64,000 nucleotides of DNA from Aquila chrysaetos chrysaetos (Eukaryota > Chordata > Aves > Accipitriformes > Accipitridae): positions 25,070,234-25,134,233 of the forward strand of contig NC_044014.1 of assembly GCF_900496995.4 (NCBI RefSeq), read 5' to 3'. The notes under the pieces are model-generated. The model saw only the letters and a list, made by a program, of their open reading frames with translations, had not been told where the DNA came from and searched no databases. A program made the translations under genes and the position numbers. Positions 1-24,100 of this stretch are shown in pieces. The first letter of the stretch is position 1; every line of letters begins with the position of its first letter.

Positions 1-3000
1 TTTACCGAGACCCAATTGGACCTGTCCAGTGCCAAGGAGTGTCTTTGAGAAGCAAACAAACTTGATAAAGCCCTTTCTTTACAGAACCACAATCTCCAAA
101 GCAATGCATTGCCAGACCATGAAATGTGCTCTGCATTTTAGCTACCAAAAATGTTTTACTTCAGAACAAAACTAACAAAACCTAGTGACAAACAATTGAA
201 GCATGCTACTGTTCCCTTTCCTCTCAAATGTGATTTTTACTGAGGTTCTTCAAGAGACTGAGTAACCACTAGGAAGAAGACAGTGTTGTCAAGTCATCAA
301 GCCATGGTTGGACCGGGAGATATGAAGGCTTGATAACAGCTGTGATCGTCTGGGACAAAATTGACTACAAATGCTTTTGAGGTGTGGAAGAAGGAGAGGA
401 GTGGCTTCCTGGAGCAGCTTCCAGTAGGAATGCAATGTGGGAAACCCTTATTTTAGGGTTTTGAGGAAAAATTGTGATGAATTTTTGAAAAGGATCCAGA
501 GATGTTGGCAGGGTCTAGATCATGTAAGTCTTCCCATCCTGTGTCCCTTGCTGTTGCCAAGTCAGAGATTTTGTGGAATGACTTGGAGCTTCTGAATCAA
601 GATCAGATACCTCAAAAAAGAGCCTGGCTTTTTTGGAGCTGACACAGTGATGTTGTGATGGATGTTAGTCTACAACCGGTATGACCCAAAATGGAAGATG
701 GTGACTGCAGATAATTTCCGTGTTCACTTTGATAGTTTCTTTGATAGCATAAAAATTATAATATTTGTTAACGGTATATCCAGCATGTATTTTATCACCT
801 TTTCTCCCCTTCACCAAACTCTTATTGGGTGTTCTTGGTCCCCATCATCTCATTTAGGCTGGGATTTTACCTGCCCTTTTGTGTTCCAAAATGGGTAGTC
901 CTAAAAAAAATTCTGGCAGTAACTTTGTCGTACATAGAGCAGAAGATCATCAGTGCAGCTCATTTATTATTTTATATCATCGAGGCACAAGGCAGGCGTA
1001 ATAAAAATGAATGCATGTTTTCCCGTCAGAATTAATCAACTACATTTATGAGCATTGCTATTCTTAATTTTTATGCAGTGTTAAAATAGTCTCTTTTTGT
1101 GAAACCAGCAGTCTCTCCCACACCTTTCAACCCATCCACATAAACACACTCACACTGAGAATTTTAAGGAAAGCTTTTAGCTTGACCCATTGCATTTCCA
1201 TTAAGACTCCAAAGCACCCACATTTCTCCAAGAATCCATTCAATACCCTTTATTCCAGCTGTTACAGGTGCTGATTTCCGTATAAATTATGGATTCAGTC
1301 CCCTGCATTTTCTGATTTTACAGCCGGTGAAGTGACAACCAATTGTTTTAAAAGAACATTAACATAGAGGATTTTCATGCGAAGGAAAATGAACTCAGAC
1401 CTGAGAACACAGCCCTGTGCCAGAGAGGAGCATGCAGAGAGGTGTCAGGAGATGTCCTGCCACCAGAAGGGGAGTGCCAGGAGACAGGACTGGCTGTCAG
1501 GAGCCCCAGCTTGAGGAGTGAAACCGTGGGAAAGCTGGATGGGTGGTCAGTGAGAGGATTTTAAAAAAATCTTTCCCGTAAAAGAGGACTTGGGGCTGAG
1601 ATGCAGAACTGAGATTTCTGAGAAAATTGAGCTATCAACAGGAGTTGCTGCCTATTGCAATTATAGCTCATTTACTATCAGAAAAGTACTACGTATAAAC
1701 AGTGCATAAAATTACTGCTAAGCATATTTTTGAAATGTCTTGAATTTTTTAGTGATATGAATAAGCCTGGGTTTAGAGAGAGAGAACTATGCTGCATGCC
1801 AGAGATAAGTAAGTACAGGTTTTACCTATTCACTTATCTCTTTAAAAAGGGAGGGAGAGAGCAGGGAGGGGAAAAACCTAAAGGAAGAAAAACCTGAAAG
1901 TAGAATACATCAAATATTGTTTCCTTGGAAACAAAAAGGAAGATTACATCACAGGGTTCAAGCCTATAAATAGAAACCTAGCCGTGCAGATGCGGAAGAA
2001 ACTCTTGTTCCTAGAGGGAAAATTTAGAAATGAAGATGACCTCCCTTTAGACACTGCTGTCACAATGCAGTCAGCACAGCCCGATCTTGAGGACCAGCAG
2101 TACATTTAGCTGATGGTATATGACAGTCTTCTCTCAATTAGCTGGAGCTTTCAGCTCAGGGAACCGGTTCAGTTGGTGAGAAGAGGTACAATTTTCAGGC
2201 TGCTATAAATACCGTTGGTGTCTCCAGAGCCCTGCTGTGCTGCTGTGGCAGAAATTACTGAAAGTCTTCAGCCTGAACTCTAAATCCTTCGGGCAGCCAT
2301 GACAGGACAGTGAAAACCTCAAGCCCATATTAATGTCCGTGAGAAACAACCTGGGCGAAGCATGACTGCGCGCCGGCGGGAGTCGAGGCCTTTGGACAAG
2401 ATGAGCTGCGGCTCACGGGAGCGGCTCGGGGTGCCTGTCCTCCTGTGGTCCCCGCTACCTCCTGCCCTCTTCTCCTCCCGCTCTTTAGCCACCCTGCAGT
2501 CCCGCACCTGCGGTGCTCAGGGCCGAAGCATCCCTCCGCCCTGTGGGGGTGAGCGATAGCATCTGGGGAAGGTCTAAAGGCAAGCACAGAGGGCTGGTGG
2601 CTTGGCACACACCAGCCTGCCTGCCCCTCCAGCCTGCTGCAAGCTCGTGGCCCCAGCCGTGCTGTGGGGCCCATCTCTTGCATCCTGCTAGTGTCAAGTG
2701 TGGGTTGCAAGTGTTTTCTGTTTCTGAGTTACATTTCTTGATGCTATGGAATATTTATACCATTAGTCACTAAACCAAATAATGATCTTTTCGTTGTTAC
2801 AGATGGGTTCCTTTGGACTATGCAGTGGTTCATCTTACAAACTTTACTTTTTAGTGACATGCAACTTTCTCCCTGCTTTTGCAGCCAAACTCTCATCTGA
2901 GTATGTGTGTACAACACTGCTGAAAGGATAGCTTCAAAATTGGGCAATTCACGCATCTTACGGGCTAATGTAGCTAAATCTTCCTTCGAAAGACTAAAGC

Positions 3001-3656
3001 CTTATATAAATCGTATTATTATATGGTCTTTCCAGCTGTTTAAAAAAAAAAAAAATTGATTGGTTATGGCTCTGTTAGGAAACGATCCCTTTCAAATTGA
3101 GACACCGATTTGTTCCATCAGTTTGTATGTGATAACTCAGGGCCTGGTCAAGTTTCCACTTTCTGGTGGGAATCATCTCTGTTTGAGTAGGGATCTTAGT
3201 GTGATTGATGGCTCACAAAGGGCTGTTCCGTCCCAAAGCTGACAGCGCAGGGCTTGGAGCTGCTGGTAAGTGAAGAGATTTGTTAAATGTCCCAATCTCA
3301 TGGGTGTTGATGATCCTGTAATATATGTATGTATACATCCTTCCCTGGTACTGCTCATTTTAAGGCACAGCCAAGTAAATGAAATAGCATGTGCTCCCAG
3401 CTGCTTTAGCCCTAGGACATGGCTGTGGTGTACCAGGTGGCAGTACTCTAGCTCTCGTAGCTTTTTCCATGTCTCAACATGGTATGCACTCCTAAACCTA
3501 CCAGAGAATCTCAGCTTTGCTTGGCAGGGGAGAGGAGAAGGAATATAAGTTTATTGCCCTTGTCAAGAAAACCATGAAAACAATGAACCTTAAGACAAAT
3601 AATAATAACGATAAAATCCCATGCTTTATAAAGACATTCTTACAATGGGAAAAGGG

Positions 3657-3673
3657 GTGTGTGTGTGTGTGTG
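3657..3673. repeat. (GT)n microsatellite
   Basis: Uninterrupted GT dinucleotide, about 8.5 units. Confidence 0.85.
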
Positions 3674-6216
3674 ATACAGGAGTTCTGAACATCTGGGGCT
3701 GACAGAAACACAGTTCTTCCTTAGGTAGATACAGGGGTCATTTGTATGCGTGTCTGAGTCCAGCTGTGATTCTGGATCCAAGGTTGCTATTACCATAATA
3801 AACTTTAAGATCCCAGGTCTGTAAATGCCTAGTGCTAAGGGAAATCTGGATAAGATTTGAACCTTGTAGTTTGTGTCAATCTTCAGTTTAAATCTTATGT
3901 TTTAGCTTGAAAGAATTTTAAGGGATTTGGCTTACTTCTTTTCATGGGAAAAGTGGTTGGGGTGGGGAGGGGATCCTGATATGATGGTGCTTTCTTTGAC
4001 TTGCTTGGGTTTGCTGCTGTAATCTCTCATCTCTGAGTCATTGTGCCTGCACAGTTTGCTTTTTTTTTTCCAAATGTCTGTTCCACATTGTGAGCTGATA
4101 TTCCACGGTGCGATATTCTGCCAGTACAATCACAACACTCCAGAAGTGCTCTTGCGGTCCCATTGCATGGGATAACTACTAGAATATACTGAATTTTTAG
4201 CCTCCCAGGATTTTTTTTGGAAGTAGCCAAAGCTTATTTCTTTGGTTTTTAGCAAGCTGGCACCTTTATCAGCAGGCAGGCATTTCTGACCATTGGGATG
4301 ACTGTCATCAACATGAGTAGCCTAAAAAAGATGTATTGGTATTCATCTGTTGAAATGCTTTTGGATGACGGGCTAGACGGACTGCTATGGCACTGATACT
4401 TGACATCTGACCAAAAGGATCTGGGATAGCAGAGATGCAGGTAAGGTGACATGTCTCGTGCGAAGCAGGATGGCTTAGAAACTGGAGGGAGGACTTGCTG
4501 GAGGTTATAGTGATCATAAAATCAGGGTGTAACCACATGGAGGCGTAACTGAGTCTAAACTAAATTTTTTTTTTTTTTTCTTCCATGAAAATTGAGAGTA
4601 GGAAAAGACATCAGATGAATTGAAGAATTTTGTGAATTGATAGAAAGCAACTTGGGTTGTAAAAATCTAAATACTGCTTTCTGTTACTGCCTTCTCCTGA
4701 GCACTCCCTACCTCCCTAAAAAGCAACGTACAGCTGTTCTGCCTGATCAGATGAGCTGTTTAAATTAAAGCCGCTCTGTAAGACTAATGTGCACGCCAGG
4801 ACTGTGTTCCTTGGTACAGTTTTCATTTCTTGTTATATGATGTCTCCTTTGATTAATTCATAGATGTAGGAAATGAAAAAGATGGTCAGTCTGATTTTTA
4901 ATCAGTTGTGTGTTCCAGTTGGGTATCAGCTAATTACCTACAGACAATTAACAGCTGCATCTGAGAAATGTGTTGCTTAGCCTTCAAATGTGCAGACCGT
5001 GCAAGGCTGGGATTTCCCCAGGACGGCTGAGGAGGAGGAAAGCGATCTGCCCTGGCCTGTGGCAGTATTTGGTCCCACCAGCCAGGAGCTGCCACATGAC
5101 GTCGGCCGGCAGCCAACCCCTGCCTGGCAGGGGCTGGCGTTTCTTCACGAATGGAGATTTTTCTTCTGCAAAACTCTTGGCTGGGCAACTTCATCTGGTT
5201 ATTATGTATTGACATCATCTTGTCATTGGCCGTTATAGACTGAACCCTTTAGAAATGTTCCCTACATGGGTGACCTGGCCAAATCACATGTACTGGTACT
5301 GCAGGCGTGGTCATAGCTACAAAAATTATGCAGCTGATTGCTAGTTATACATGCACACACAGAGGATTAGAAATGCAAGTCAATGAATAGAACAGAGAGT
5401 AAAAAGTAAATTTAATTTTCCAAATACCCTTAGTTTGAATAGTCTCTGATAAAATGCTGTTTTCCTCTTGTGAGAATGGCAAAGAAAAGTGTCTTTGAGT
5501 CCAGCCCTGGGATCCTGCTGTGTCTCTCTTGTGAATGAGTAATGAAAAGTGGCCATTCATTGCTGAATGATTATTTTTCCCCTTCAGTGGAGTGGGGGGG
5601 GGAACCCTCCAAAATCCAAGTCTTCTATGAGTCCAGCAGACTAAAAGCATCAGGAAACCTCTGGAGGGAAGTAAAAAGTTATGAATGGAGAATAAAATAT
5701 TGGTGTGGAGCAAAAGGGCTGTTGTGTATAAAGAGCAGATGGGAAAATGTTGAGTTTGAAGTTTAAAAGACAAGGATCTGAATCTCATTCAGCTGAGCAG
5801 GGGGAAGTGGTTTGGGTTTCCTTTCCTTGGAGGTTGGCTCCATTTGATGAATTGTCGAGATGTGCTATAAATGTTTAAGGTTTATAGGAGAGGCTCCAAG
5901 TAATACTAATGAGCAGCTAAAAATAGATATGATAGGAAAATATAAACTGACAAACAGATCATCCAGCATAACAATAACTTCATAATCACGCAACTGTTGC
6001 CAACTGAAGATGGGAGACATGGCATGAAAATGAGCTTTTGTTTTTCACATCTGAAAGTTAAAGGAGTCGGAGTGGAAACAGATGTTCTCCAAAACAATGT
6101 GTCAGAATAACTCTAGTAACAGCCAATTGTCACCAGAGCTGAGCAAATAATTCCTTGCTCGCTCTTCGCTGGCTGATGGTTTTCCAATGATGGGTGGGGG
6201 TTTTGTAAAGGACTGG

Positions 6217-6246
6217 TTTGTTTATTTATTTATTTATCTATTTATT
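6217..6246. repeat. (TTTA)n microsatellite
   Basis: Repeated TTTA tetranucleotide with one C interruption (TATCTATT). Confidence 0.8.
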
Positions 6247-8341
6247 GTAAGCAACCTAAATGTTTTTGGTGCAAAAATTATCAGTGTCTCACTTCTTACA
6301 GTTCTGTGCTTCTTGAGTTTTGGGAATTTTTGTCTAAGAACTCTTGGTTCTCCAAAAGCAGTCTTAAGCGCTTTGACAAATCATTTTGGTTGTAAATTTT
6401 TGTGAATATTTCATTGTTGGTATTTAACATTAGATGAATTGATGACTTATAATTATTATTGAATTAAGAGGAATTAGATGAATTAGATGCCTTGTTTTCA
6501 TAGAAAGGAGTTTGTGGAGCAGTAACTGCCTTTCAGAAGAGTTTTACACTGGGAATAACCACAAGGGTAGGTCTTGTCTACTACAACAGCAGAGTTGTTG
6601 AGCTTTCATTTTTAGGGTCTGTCTGCTGAACACTTACAGAAGAGAAACATTCAAGTCAATTGGTGATATGTGGACAGACTGAGGGACCAAAGATCCTTTG
6701 TGCTGCTATGAATCTCGGTCTGTGCTGGGTGCCTACTGAATGCACTGGAAGATCTTTGTGGTCATGAAGAAGATTTGCAACAAGCAGGATCAGACTGCAG
6801 CAACTGGAAGACCCTATCCCTTGACAAGTGGCATTTTGTGTGAGGGGAGGCTCTGCCTGCATCTTGGGCAACAGACAGATCAGAAGTGTGAGCTGAATCC
6901 CAGACCTGCTTTTCAATTTTACCTGAAGTTTAATAACTGATGTTTTTGTCAGCTGGCTGGATTTGTGCTGTGCAGATTTTCTATTAGTACTACTGTGAAA
7001 ATATTTTGATTTACAGTGGTATTTCCACTGGGAGATGCTTTGTCTCCAGGGTAACTTCCCTGAGAGTGGTTTCAAAAGTTAGTCTGTGCAGCGTACTGCG
7101 TCTCGTTTTGCAGTCTTCAAATGCCCTTTTATAAAGTAAAGTAGAAGATGTTATTCTTTTTCTGGTACTATTTTTTCCCCCTACTTGGCACCTTCTTATT
7201 GTCTGAAAAGTGAGCAGACCCGTGTAGGTGTACTCAAGGATTTGATGAAGACAGTGTGGGCTTCACTGTAATTTAGTGATCAAGTGAGAAAACACTAGAT
7301 GGGACTTGGCATGGCAACATCACGGAAGTTGCTTTGTAACAGGGTGGAGAATGGCTACTGGCAGAGGAGGAAGGAAAAGGATGATTTTGTAGAGGGTGAG
7401 ACAGGAATAAGGTTGCTTGGAACAGCCGGGGTTGTTGAGCATGAAGATGATGGAAGGATGTTATGGAGGCAGAAGCAGGAGGAGGAGAGACAGAGCCAGA
7501 TCCTCAGCTAACATTGCTGGGTATTTTTAGGAGTGCTTCCTGAGAGTGCTTTCTGTATATAAACAGACGAGGTTCCAGGAGGCAGCAGTGAGGGGGAGTA
7601 GTGTAACTCAATGATACTTGTACCGCAAATAGTACATTGCAAAGAGCAAATTGTTTGACTTTATTAAACTGCAGCCTCCTGCAACAGATCAAGGGTCTAG
7701 TTTCTAAGCAAAATAATTGTAGCCTAAAGAAAACTTAACTGTTCAAAGCCTCGCAGGCCCTAGATTCCTGTTTGACTTGGCTTCAGGAGCTGCATATACC
7801 CTTTGAACCTTAGACTATGAAGAAAATTTGCAAAGCACAAGCTATTTTGAAGGCCCTCTCCACAGTAACACATAGCTCAGCCTCATTATCAGGAAAATAC
7901 AAGACAAAAAATAATGGGAGGAGGATAACGTCTGGCAACTGGACTTGACAGTGCTTTGCAATTCTGGAGGGGCTGCCAGGAGCTGGGCAGATCTGATCTA
8001 GACACGAGCATTATCAGAAGAAAGTCACCTGGTCTTGGTGGGCAGTGCCAAAGTTAAAGCAGAAGTGGGAGCCACTGGCTAAAGTGGAATAGGCCAGTGT
8101 AATGAGAACCAGGAGACCTGCCTGTTAGACTGCTTGCCTCCATCCTCGCCTACAGGCGCTGTGTGTTACTTAGGGCGCTGTACCCAAAGAGCTGTTGTGT
8201 GTACGCTGAAGGCCATGAACAAAATGGTTACTCTGGAATGTCGTCAACTTAGGCTTGTCCAGTGGCTTGGTACTCAACCCTGAAAAGCTAGTCTTGGTCA
8301 CACTTAGTTTTTCAGCTTTGTGGTCTATTCTGGTCCCAGTT

Positions 8342-8345
<4 letters not shown>

Positions 8346-8373
<28 letters not shown>
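8346..8373. repeat. T28 homopolymer tract
   Basis: Twenty-eight consecutive T. It could be the poly(A) tail of a minus-strand retroposed sequence, but the sequence to its right is not recognisable and no target-site duplication was evident, so it is called only as a simple repeat. Confidence 0.85.
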
Positions 8374-11300
8374 GTAAGAGAAAAAGGGCAAAAGCTATGA
8401 ATTAAGAAGGTCCCATAGGAGGCCCATCCTTGCTGCAGCAACCCCAAAGCTACCTGTGCAAGGAGGAATGAATTAATGCACCTGCAAGAAAAAGGCTGAC
8501 GCTCTTAGCTGTTGCTACTACACATGGTGTGTACCTGGGCAATATCCTGGCTGGCATTTCTTTCCATGGGAAACCTGCCCTTGGCATCATCTCTTTCCAT
8601 GCAACATGTTGAAAATTTCTATCGTCTCTTCCCTTGGCTCCTTGCAGAGCAGATTTATGGTCCCACTTTCCTTTTACAAATAAAACCCGAGGTGCAAATC
8701 CAAAGGATAAATAACGCAGTGCAGACATGCCCGCAGCAATATTCTCTGTATTTATCATTGCTGAAAGTCTGGGAGGAAAAGCTGGTGAAGGCAAGATATC
8801 TTATGTGAGAAAACTATTCTCACGCTTTCGTTCCAATTCCGGAGGCTGGAGAGCAATCCTGTTGTGCTTTTCCCCAAACATCCTGCTGCAGCTCAGGCAA
8901 ACTCCAGGTGCCTTGTCTGTGAAAAGGGGCTAAGATGCCCATCCTCCCTCGCAGGCTTACATGTGGGAAGTACACCAGCTCCACCACAGTGCTGGAGGTC
9001 GCTCTTTCATAAGCATGCAGAATGGATAAGTGTTTGTAAATAAACCTCAGCATTTGCTCTGCACTGGGTAGGATGTAGGCGCAGACAAGATGGTAGCATC
9101 AACGCTGTTCTGTCTATTAATATGTCTGAATCTGCCATTCTGATCACTTCCACTCTGCCTGCAGTCTCAGCTGACGTTGCTTTTGCCAGGTAATATTTAG
9201 GTGGGGCACTGGGCAAGTGTGATTACAGCTGGCACTGCAGAGGCACTACGCCCGCAGGGGAGTTAGTGGGTCTTCCACCTGATTCAGCAGCAGCAAAATT
9301 GGCAGCTGCATGCCAGGACCAAAGGTCTTGTTGTTAACAAGGATGGCTGTGGTGGAAAGAAGTTCTTTGTTGTTTCTCGGGCTCAGCTGTTGGCTTGCAA
9401 AGAGTCAGCAGCTCTGGATCTCGCAGTTGTAGCACGAGATATACCTGGAACCACCCCCAATATTGTTTTCATTTCCTTTGTCTTGATTCCAGCTGTAATT
9501 TTAAGAGAATTTTGCCTAACTAAGCACAGGGGCAATAAGCCACCTCAGTGTGCAACACATGTGGGTCAGAGATTAGGACTGCTTAATTGTCATCAGCTCC
9601 TGCGCCTGCACCTGTGCCCCTGCCAGGCCACCTCCATGGCGCTGGAGCTCTTGCACAGAGGGAAGGTAATGCTGGGCTCAGGCACTGGCATCTGCGGGAG
9701 GGTGGCGAAACTGCGAGGAGAGGAGGGGACCCGCCTCCCACTGTCTGAACTTGACAGCAATGCAAAGCGCAGGAACCAGCTCAGGCTCTTCTGGAAAGGG
9801 ACTTTTTTTGTCCTGGAGTTGGATAGCTACTTTATTGTCTTTGGGTCAGTGTTTTTGACCTCTCGTTCTTCGTCATTTGACTGGTTTTTTTCCAGGTTGA
9901 AGAGGAAGCTTCCACTCTACACCTGTCACAGTGACATCCAGCCAGCAGCCCTGCTCTGCCAGTGCCTTGGCTTTCCTGGCGGGCTGCAGCTCCAGCCGGA
10001 CTTACTGCTCCCAGCTGCAAGTCATGCATGGCCGGGGAATCTGTGGCCCTCCCTGGCTAGCTGAAATAGTCCGGCAGTGGCCAACAGGCCCCAGCTGGGG
10101 TAAATTTAGGCTCAGTCACTCTGAGAAGCTGTTCACTTTAAATTCTGCCCTGCAACCACAGATGTTTCCAGATGTGCAACTTGCTGGGAATTATGACCTA
10201 TCCTGACGGGCTCAATGCACGGAGATTTTGGCCGTTGTGTTTCATACGCCCCTTGTGCTTTAATACAGTGCCATTTGGCTTGGCATAGGCTGAGTTACAG
10301 AGACTTGAAGGGAGTGGTTAGTAAGGCAACTGAAAAGACTACTCACAAAACAGCTTCAGCATGGTCTGCAATAAAAAAGGATCCCCAGACAGACCGAGGT
10401 GGAGGCGATCCAAGTGCCAGGAGTGGTTCAGCCACCATGCTCACTGAAATCTAATCTTCTTGCTGTGGCAGCCAGTAAGAGGCCTGTGAAAACTATAACT
10501 TCACTGATTTTTCCATCATTAGCTATGACCTCCCTTCTGGCCGCTTACTCCAGTCTCAAAGGATGGGACCCTTTCTGGAGGGAAGACCCATCTCTCTGTT
10601 CCCTGAGAGGAAATTAGTCTGTAGCATTGCTTGTGTTTTACTTACTATATTTATAAAAGTGGAAACACCACCTGAATTTCTCTGTAGGCTCTGCAGGGAA
10701 ATCATGTTTCCATATTGCATTATGAGAAATGCAGTGGAAGTGTGCTATGCTCAGTTAATTTTTTTTAATGTATGGAGGCAAAAGAAACTTCAGTTCAGAA
10801 CGAGTATATGCCTTTCTCTTTCTATTCAACATCCATAGTGCTATAAATACAAACTGCAGGGTACTTTCAGAACTGCAAGCCTTTAAGACCTCTCAAGGGA
10901 AAACATCACACCAAATTAATCTGCCGTCAAGTGGAAATTCTATATTGTTTGCATTTGCCAATGTTCTGTATGTAGCTGTAATTGCACTGAAGCAAATATC
11001 TGCTTCGAGTTCTTCACAAGATTAAATGTGGCCAATTGGGCGTAAAAGACTAATCGAAATGCAGAGCTGCTGCTTTGGATTTGTTAGAGGCATTGCTCAT
11101 TTTTGCTCTGACACGATGACACTAGGTTCTGGCTTTGTGTTAAAACAGGGAAATTTGGGGAATGTGATTTGGAGCGTCGGGTTGCAAGCCAAGAGGAGAC
11201 CGTTTCTGTCTGGCACTGCTGCTGGCCTGCAGTGCACCAGCGGGCAGTGTGCCCTGAGCGTGCCCCTTGCTTTACGCGTGCAAGGGGACACCTTCCTTCC

Positions 11301-11814
11301 CTGTGACGAGCAGTGAGGCTGTTGATAGCCGTGCCCCAGGGTGCAGCGTCTGGCTGGGACTTCCAGTATTGGCTCCTCAGGATTTCATGGTCTTTTTAAG
11401 TTCTGAGTATTTGCCATAGACTTGAAGCTAAAAGGAGTTGTGAAGGTCCTGGCAAGAGCCTCCGTGGCTTATAAGAGAGGGAGCCCAAGGTCTGAGCTGG
11501 ATCCCGGCTCGCGTCACCACGTCAGACTAAAGGAGCATGTCAGCTTGCAAAACCTGAAGTCTTGCCCTATGCCAGCTGGATGTGAAATGTTAAAGATTTG
11601 CTTAAAACCCTCATGCTTTCTTTTTCTTTTTACTAGTTCAGCCATTTTCCCTCTTGCCATATAAATGCAATTATAAGCAAGTAAAAAGTCTTTTTTCAAG
11701 TTGACTGTGCTGCCTTTTAATTCTGCATGAAAACCCAACTGCTCCCTATGCCCTGCCCAACAGGTAGTTAAATAAACAGGCCCAGGTGGGCAAAACTGCC
11801 GGTTTGAATCCTTC

Positions 11815-11820
11815 TTTATT
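11815..11820 (-). terminator. Poly(A) signal for the DUSP13B copy
   Basis: An AATAAA hexamer lies on the minus strand about 190 nt past the stop codon at 12010, followed by T-rich sequence. It would give a short 3' untranslated region. The distance and orientation fit; no cleavage site can be proven from the sequence. Confidence 0.55.
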
Positions 11821-12009
11821 TCATTTTCTTTCCAATTAGTGGGCTTATTCAAAAAATACATACTGAATTCCTACCAGCTTGCTCATGCTCAGCCGATTCC
11901 CAAGGAGTTTCTCAGTGCAACTGCAGAGCAGTCCTGACAGCATCCTTGCACTGCCTTCGGTGCGAGCAGCATCTCTTGGTCCGGTGCCAGGAGACATGCC
12001 CCCTTGGCA

Positions 12010-21179
<9,170 letters not shown>

Positions 21180-21180
21180 C

Positions 21181-24100
21181 CTGAAAGGTGGAGGGCAGAC
21201 ATTCACCACCAGCCAGAGACATTTCTGAGGTCGCCCTCTCTTCCCCTCACCTTCCCTTGCCCCCTCACAAAGCTGGCCCACGGTTACAGCAGTAAGCTTT
21301 TTGGGGCAGATACTGTCTTTCTCTTGGGTGTTTATATGCTTATCACAGCAGAGGCCGTGACTGGACTCGGGAATACTGCTGCATTCTAAACAATGACAGT
21401 CCAGTGGCTCTCATAGTCCCGTGTTGTTGTTCAGACAATGATTTCAAAGCCTGTGCTTCTAAAATAAGCTTTTAAGTTATTACGGCAAATTGGAAACGAA
21501 AGCTTTTGCAAACTACTGGGCTGAGGGCCTCAGCAGGCTTATTTTGACCTGACTACTCAACCTTTCTTTCTAGGTATGTCAAACAGTTGATTAAAACTTC
21601 ATGATAATATTTTTAAACATTTTTTTCATAGGAAGTGGGAAAGTTCATACTACTGTCTGGAATTCTAGGCACTATTACTACCACAGTGAAACAGCCCAGT
21701 CCTCAATATGCCAGCATAAGAGTTCTGCTTTCGAATGGAAAGAGGTAATGCTACAGAAAATTTATTGTGTAGAGGTAGCTACTCAGTGGGTATAGAAACA
21801 AGTTACTAATTTGGTATGCTGAGCTTTTTCTTTAACCATGTAACTAGGACTTCCTTATATATACTTCATCCGATTTGTCTTTTATAATTTGCTCAACAAA
21901 CTGAGCTGAATAGAACTGGTCATGCAAAATCCTGTTCACTGGTTAGCTCTTAATTGTCAGCTTCAACAGGGGAAACTCTGTAAGGAGTATTTTGGTTCTT
22001 TCTGATGGTAGTTACCAGCCATACTTGTCCTCATGACAAATGTTCACGGTAGAAAAAACTGCATGAGTAAGTTATAGTGATTCCAGCTGCCATTCATATG
22101 AGCATTAATTTTTTTTTTTAATAGGTCGTTTAATTTGCATTCCTCTCCTCTCTGCACCCTCCAGGAACTATCCCATTTCTAATCTTGAAGTAACTACTTC
22201 AATTACAAGGAGAAACACTTCTTTTAGGCATCAGTTTATCTCTGGAATTACTCTGTTCCCATGTGGTACATTTCTTTTGAAATAGTGGTTCCTTGTGTTA
22301 GCTATAGATTTGAACTGTTGGGAGGATTTTTTTTAAGAGGGGAATGGAAATTCTATTTTTAACAGAGTTCTGTTTTAAGAAAATATTTTAAAAAATGTAT
22401 TTTTTTCTATGTTCTAAAAATCAGTCAAGCATCTGCATTACAGAGATATTAGGAAGTCTGTCAACTCGTGCAGCTTTAAAACAGAAGCATCTGTCTAGGA
22501 CATGGGTGAAGTTGTAGTCAATGAGTCAAAGTCTTGCTCTGGCACTGCCTACTGAACGTCTTTTGCATAAATGATTAGAGGGGTCGGTTTGGGTAGAACA
22601 GTCCAGGGCAGCAAACCTGAAATCTTCCATCTTTCTGCTGAACATCTCTATCATTTACGAATAGGTTGTATTCATGTTCAAGCACCTCCATTGACAATTT
22701 CTTTCCAAACACTAACTGTGGTCAAAGGTTTTCCTAGTTTCCCATCAAGGTAATTTCACGAGCTCCAAGTTCATATTTTGGTGTAATTTTGTTTAAAACT
22801 ATTTATCTTTGCATGCACAAAGACAGAGAGAGAGTCTGAGGACTAGCCTGCTTTGGGATCTCGTTGCATCCATTGTTTTGCTGAAGGAGAAATGGAGCAA
22901 CTAAGTCCCTGAAACGTCTACAGAAATGAAGGAGGGAAGCAGTGACTGTTGTCTCAGTGTTAGGCCACTGAACATTGACTAGAAGCCACCCTTCTGCCGC
23001 GCACTTTGGGTGATTTGCCTTGCCACCCAGCTGCCAAGAGGGGCCCTTTGTTATTTCAGTACACCTTCTTCTGCCACCTTCACAGGCAGCCTTGTCCTCT
23101 TGAATACAGTAAGTTTTCACCAAATAATGTTGTTCCCGGGATGGTCTTGTATTGTTTGTATTACAAAGAGCTCCACTGTGGAATGTGCTCCCCTCCCAAA
23201 TGTGCGTATCTCCTCCAGCGTCAGCTTTTACTGTGAAAACAAAAGCAGATGTTCTTGCCCATTTTGGATGGCTTTATGCAAGAGGAGGCATGGAGGAATT
23301 CCCATACTGGAACAGACATCTCCCATTGATTTTGATAGCTTCTTTGACACTGGCCACCCCAGTGCCTACTGTGCCAGGTCTGCCCAGCTCCCACTGGTGA
23401 TCTCAGACGCCAGCGGGACTTCTCTGATCCCACGCAGGAGGTCTGCAGCAGAAATGGGACTTGCATTTCCTGTGTCCTGACCACAGGGCCATCTGCCAGT
23501 TCATTAAATACTTTCAAGAATAACAGCCTCCTCCAATCCTTCCCACCTCATAATATCTGCAGCAAATGTTCCCCTTTTTTGATGTATCTCGTTCCTTGCA
23601 GTGTGGCTAATGACCACTCTAGGGCACTTCTCACTCCTTATAAAGTTGCTTTCAACTGTTTTGGTTTTTTTCTTTACTTATCCCTTCCTCTCGCCCTCTC
23701 CACTGTATAAATTCTTTTATTTTCATATTATCTAGCCTCAGAGGACTGAAGGCTGCTGTCAGCCTTGCTTTCCTAAGCCTCACAGGAGCGGAGAATTACA
23801 GGGCCCTGCCCAAAAGTCCTGGTAACGTTGCGGCGTTCAGGCTGCCATTAAGATGGGGAGGGACAGGCAGCAACTCAGTCACACAGCACTTCTGGGATCT
23901 GTGCTTTCCAGGTCCATAACTCCATCCCTGTAACAGCTGGGCAGATAGCTCTGAAGTATAGCACACCTCAGAAAAGGTGCTCCTCCCGAGATTTTTTTAA
24001 TTTTTTTTTTTTTTAAGTTGTCTTTCTAGAAGGGAACATAACTGTGTAGGCTTGGCAAAAGAAGGTAGTGTGTGCTATGTTGATATCGAAAGTTGTGGAA

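Larger units (their letters stand above)
1..11814. other. Left flank with no recognised gene
   Basis: No exon of a known gene was recognised on either strand. In particular no DUSP motif (VWPxLYIGD, HCxxGxSRS) appears, so a DUSP29 gene expected on this side would lie outside the window. It holds the GT, TTTA and T28 repeats, a short GC-richer patch at about 2340-2680, and TATA-like CTATAAATA sequences near 1964 and 2203 on the plus strand that are not followed by a recognisable gene. Confidence 0.6.

Noticed and set aside
8346-8373. T28 as the tail of a processed pseudogene
   Set aside because: No recognisable cDNA-like sequence lies to its right and no flanking duplication was seen.
9390-10064. 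224-codon plus-strand open frame
   Set aside because: It does not begin with ATG in good context, contains no domain, and resembles chance reading of non-coding sequence.
1-12009. DUSP29 (DUPD1) exons expected left of DUSP13
   Set aside because: No frame on either strand shows the family motifs, so it must be outside the window or absent.
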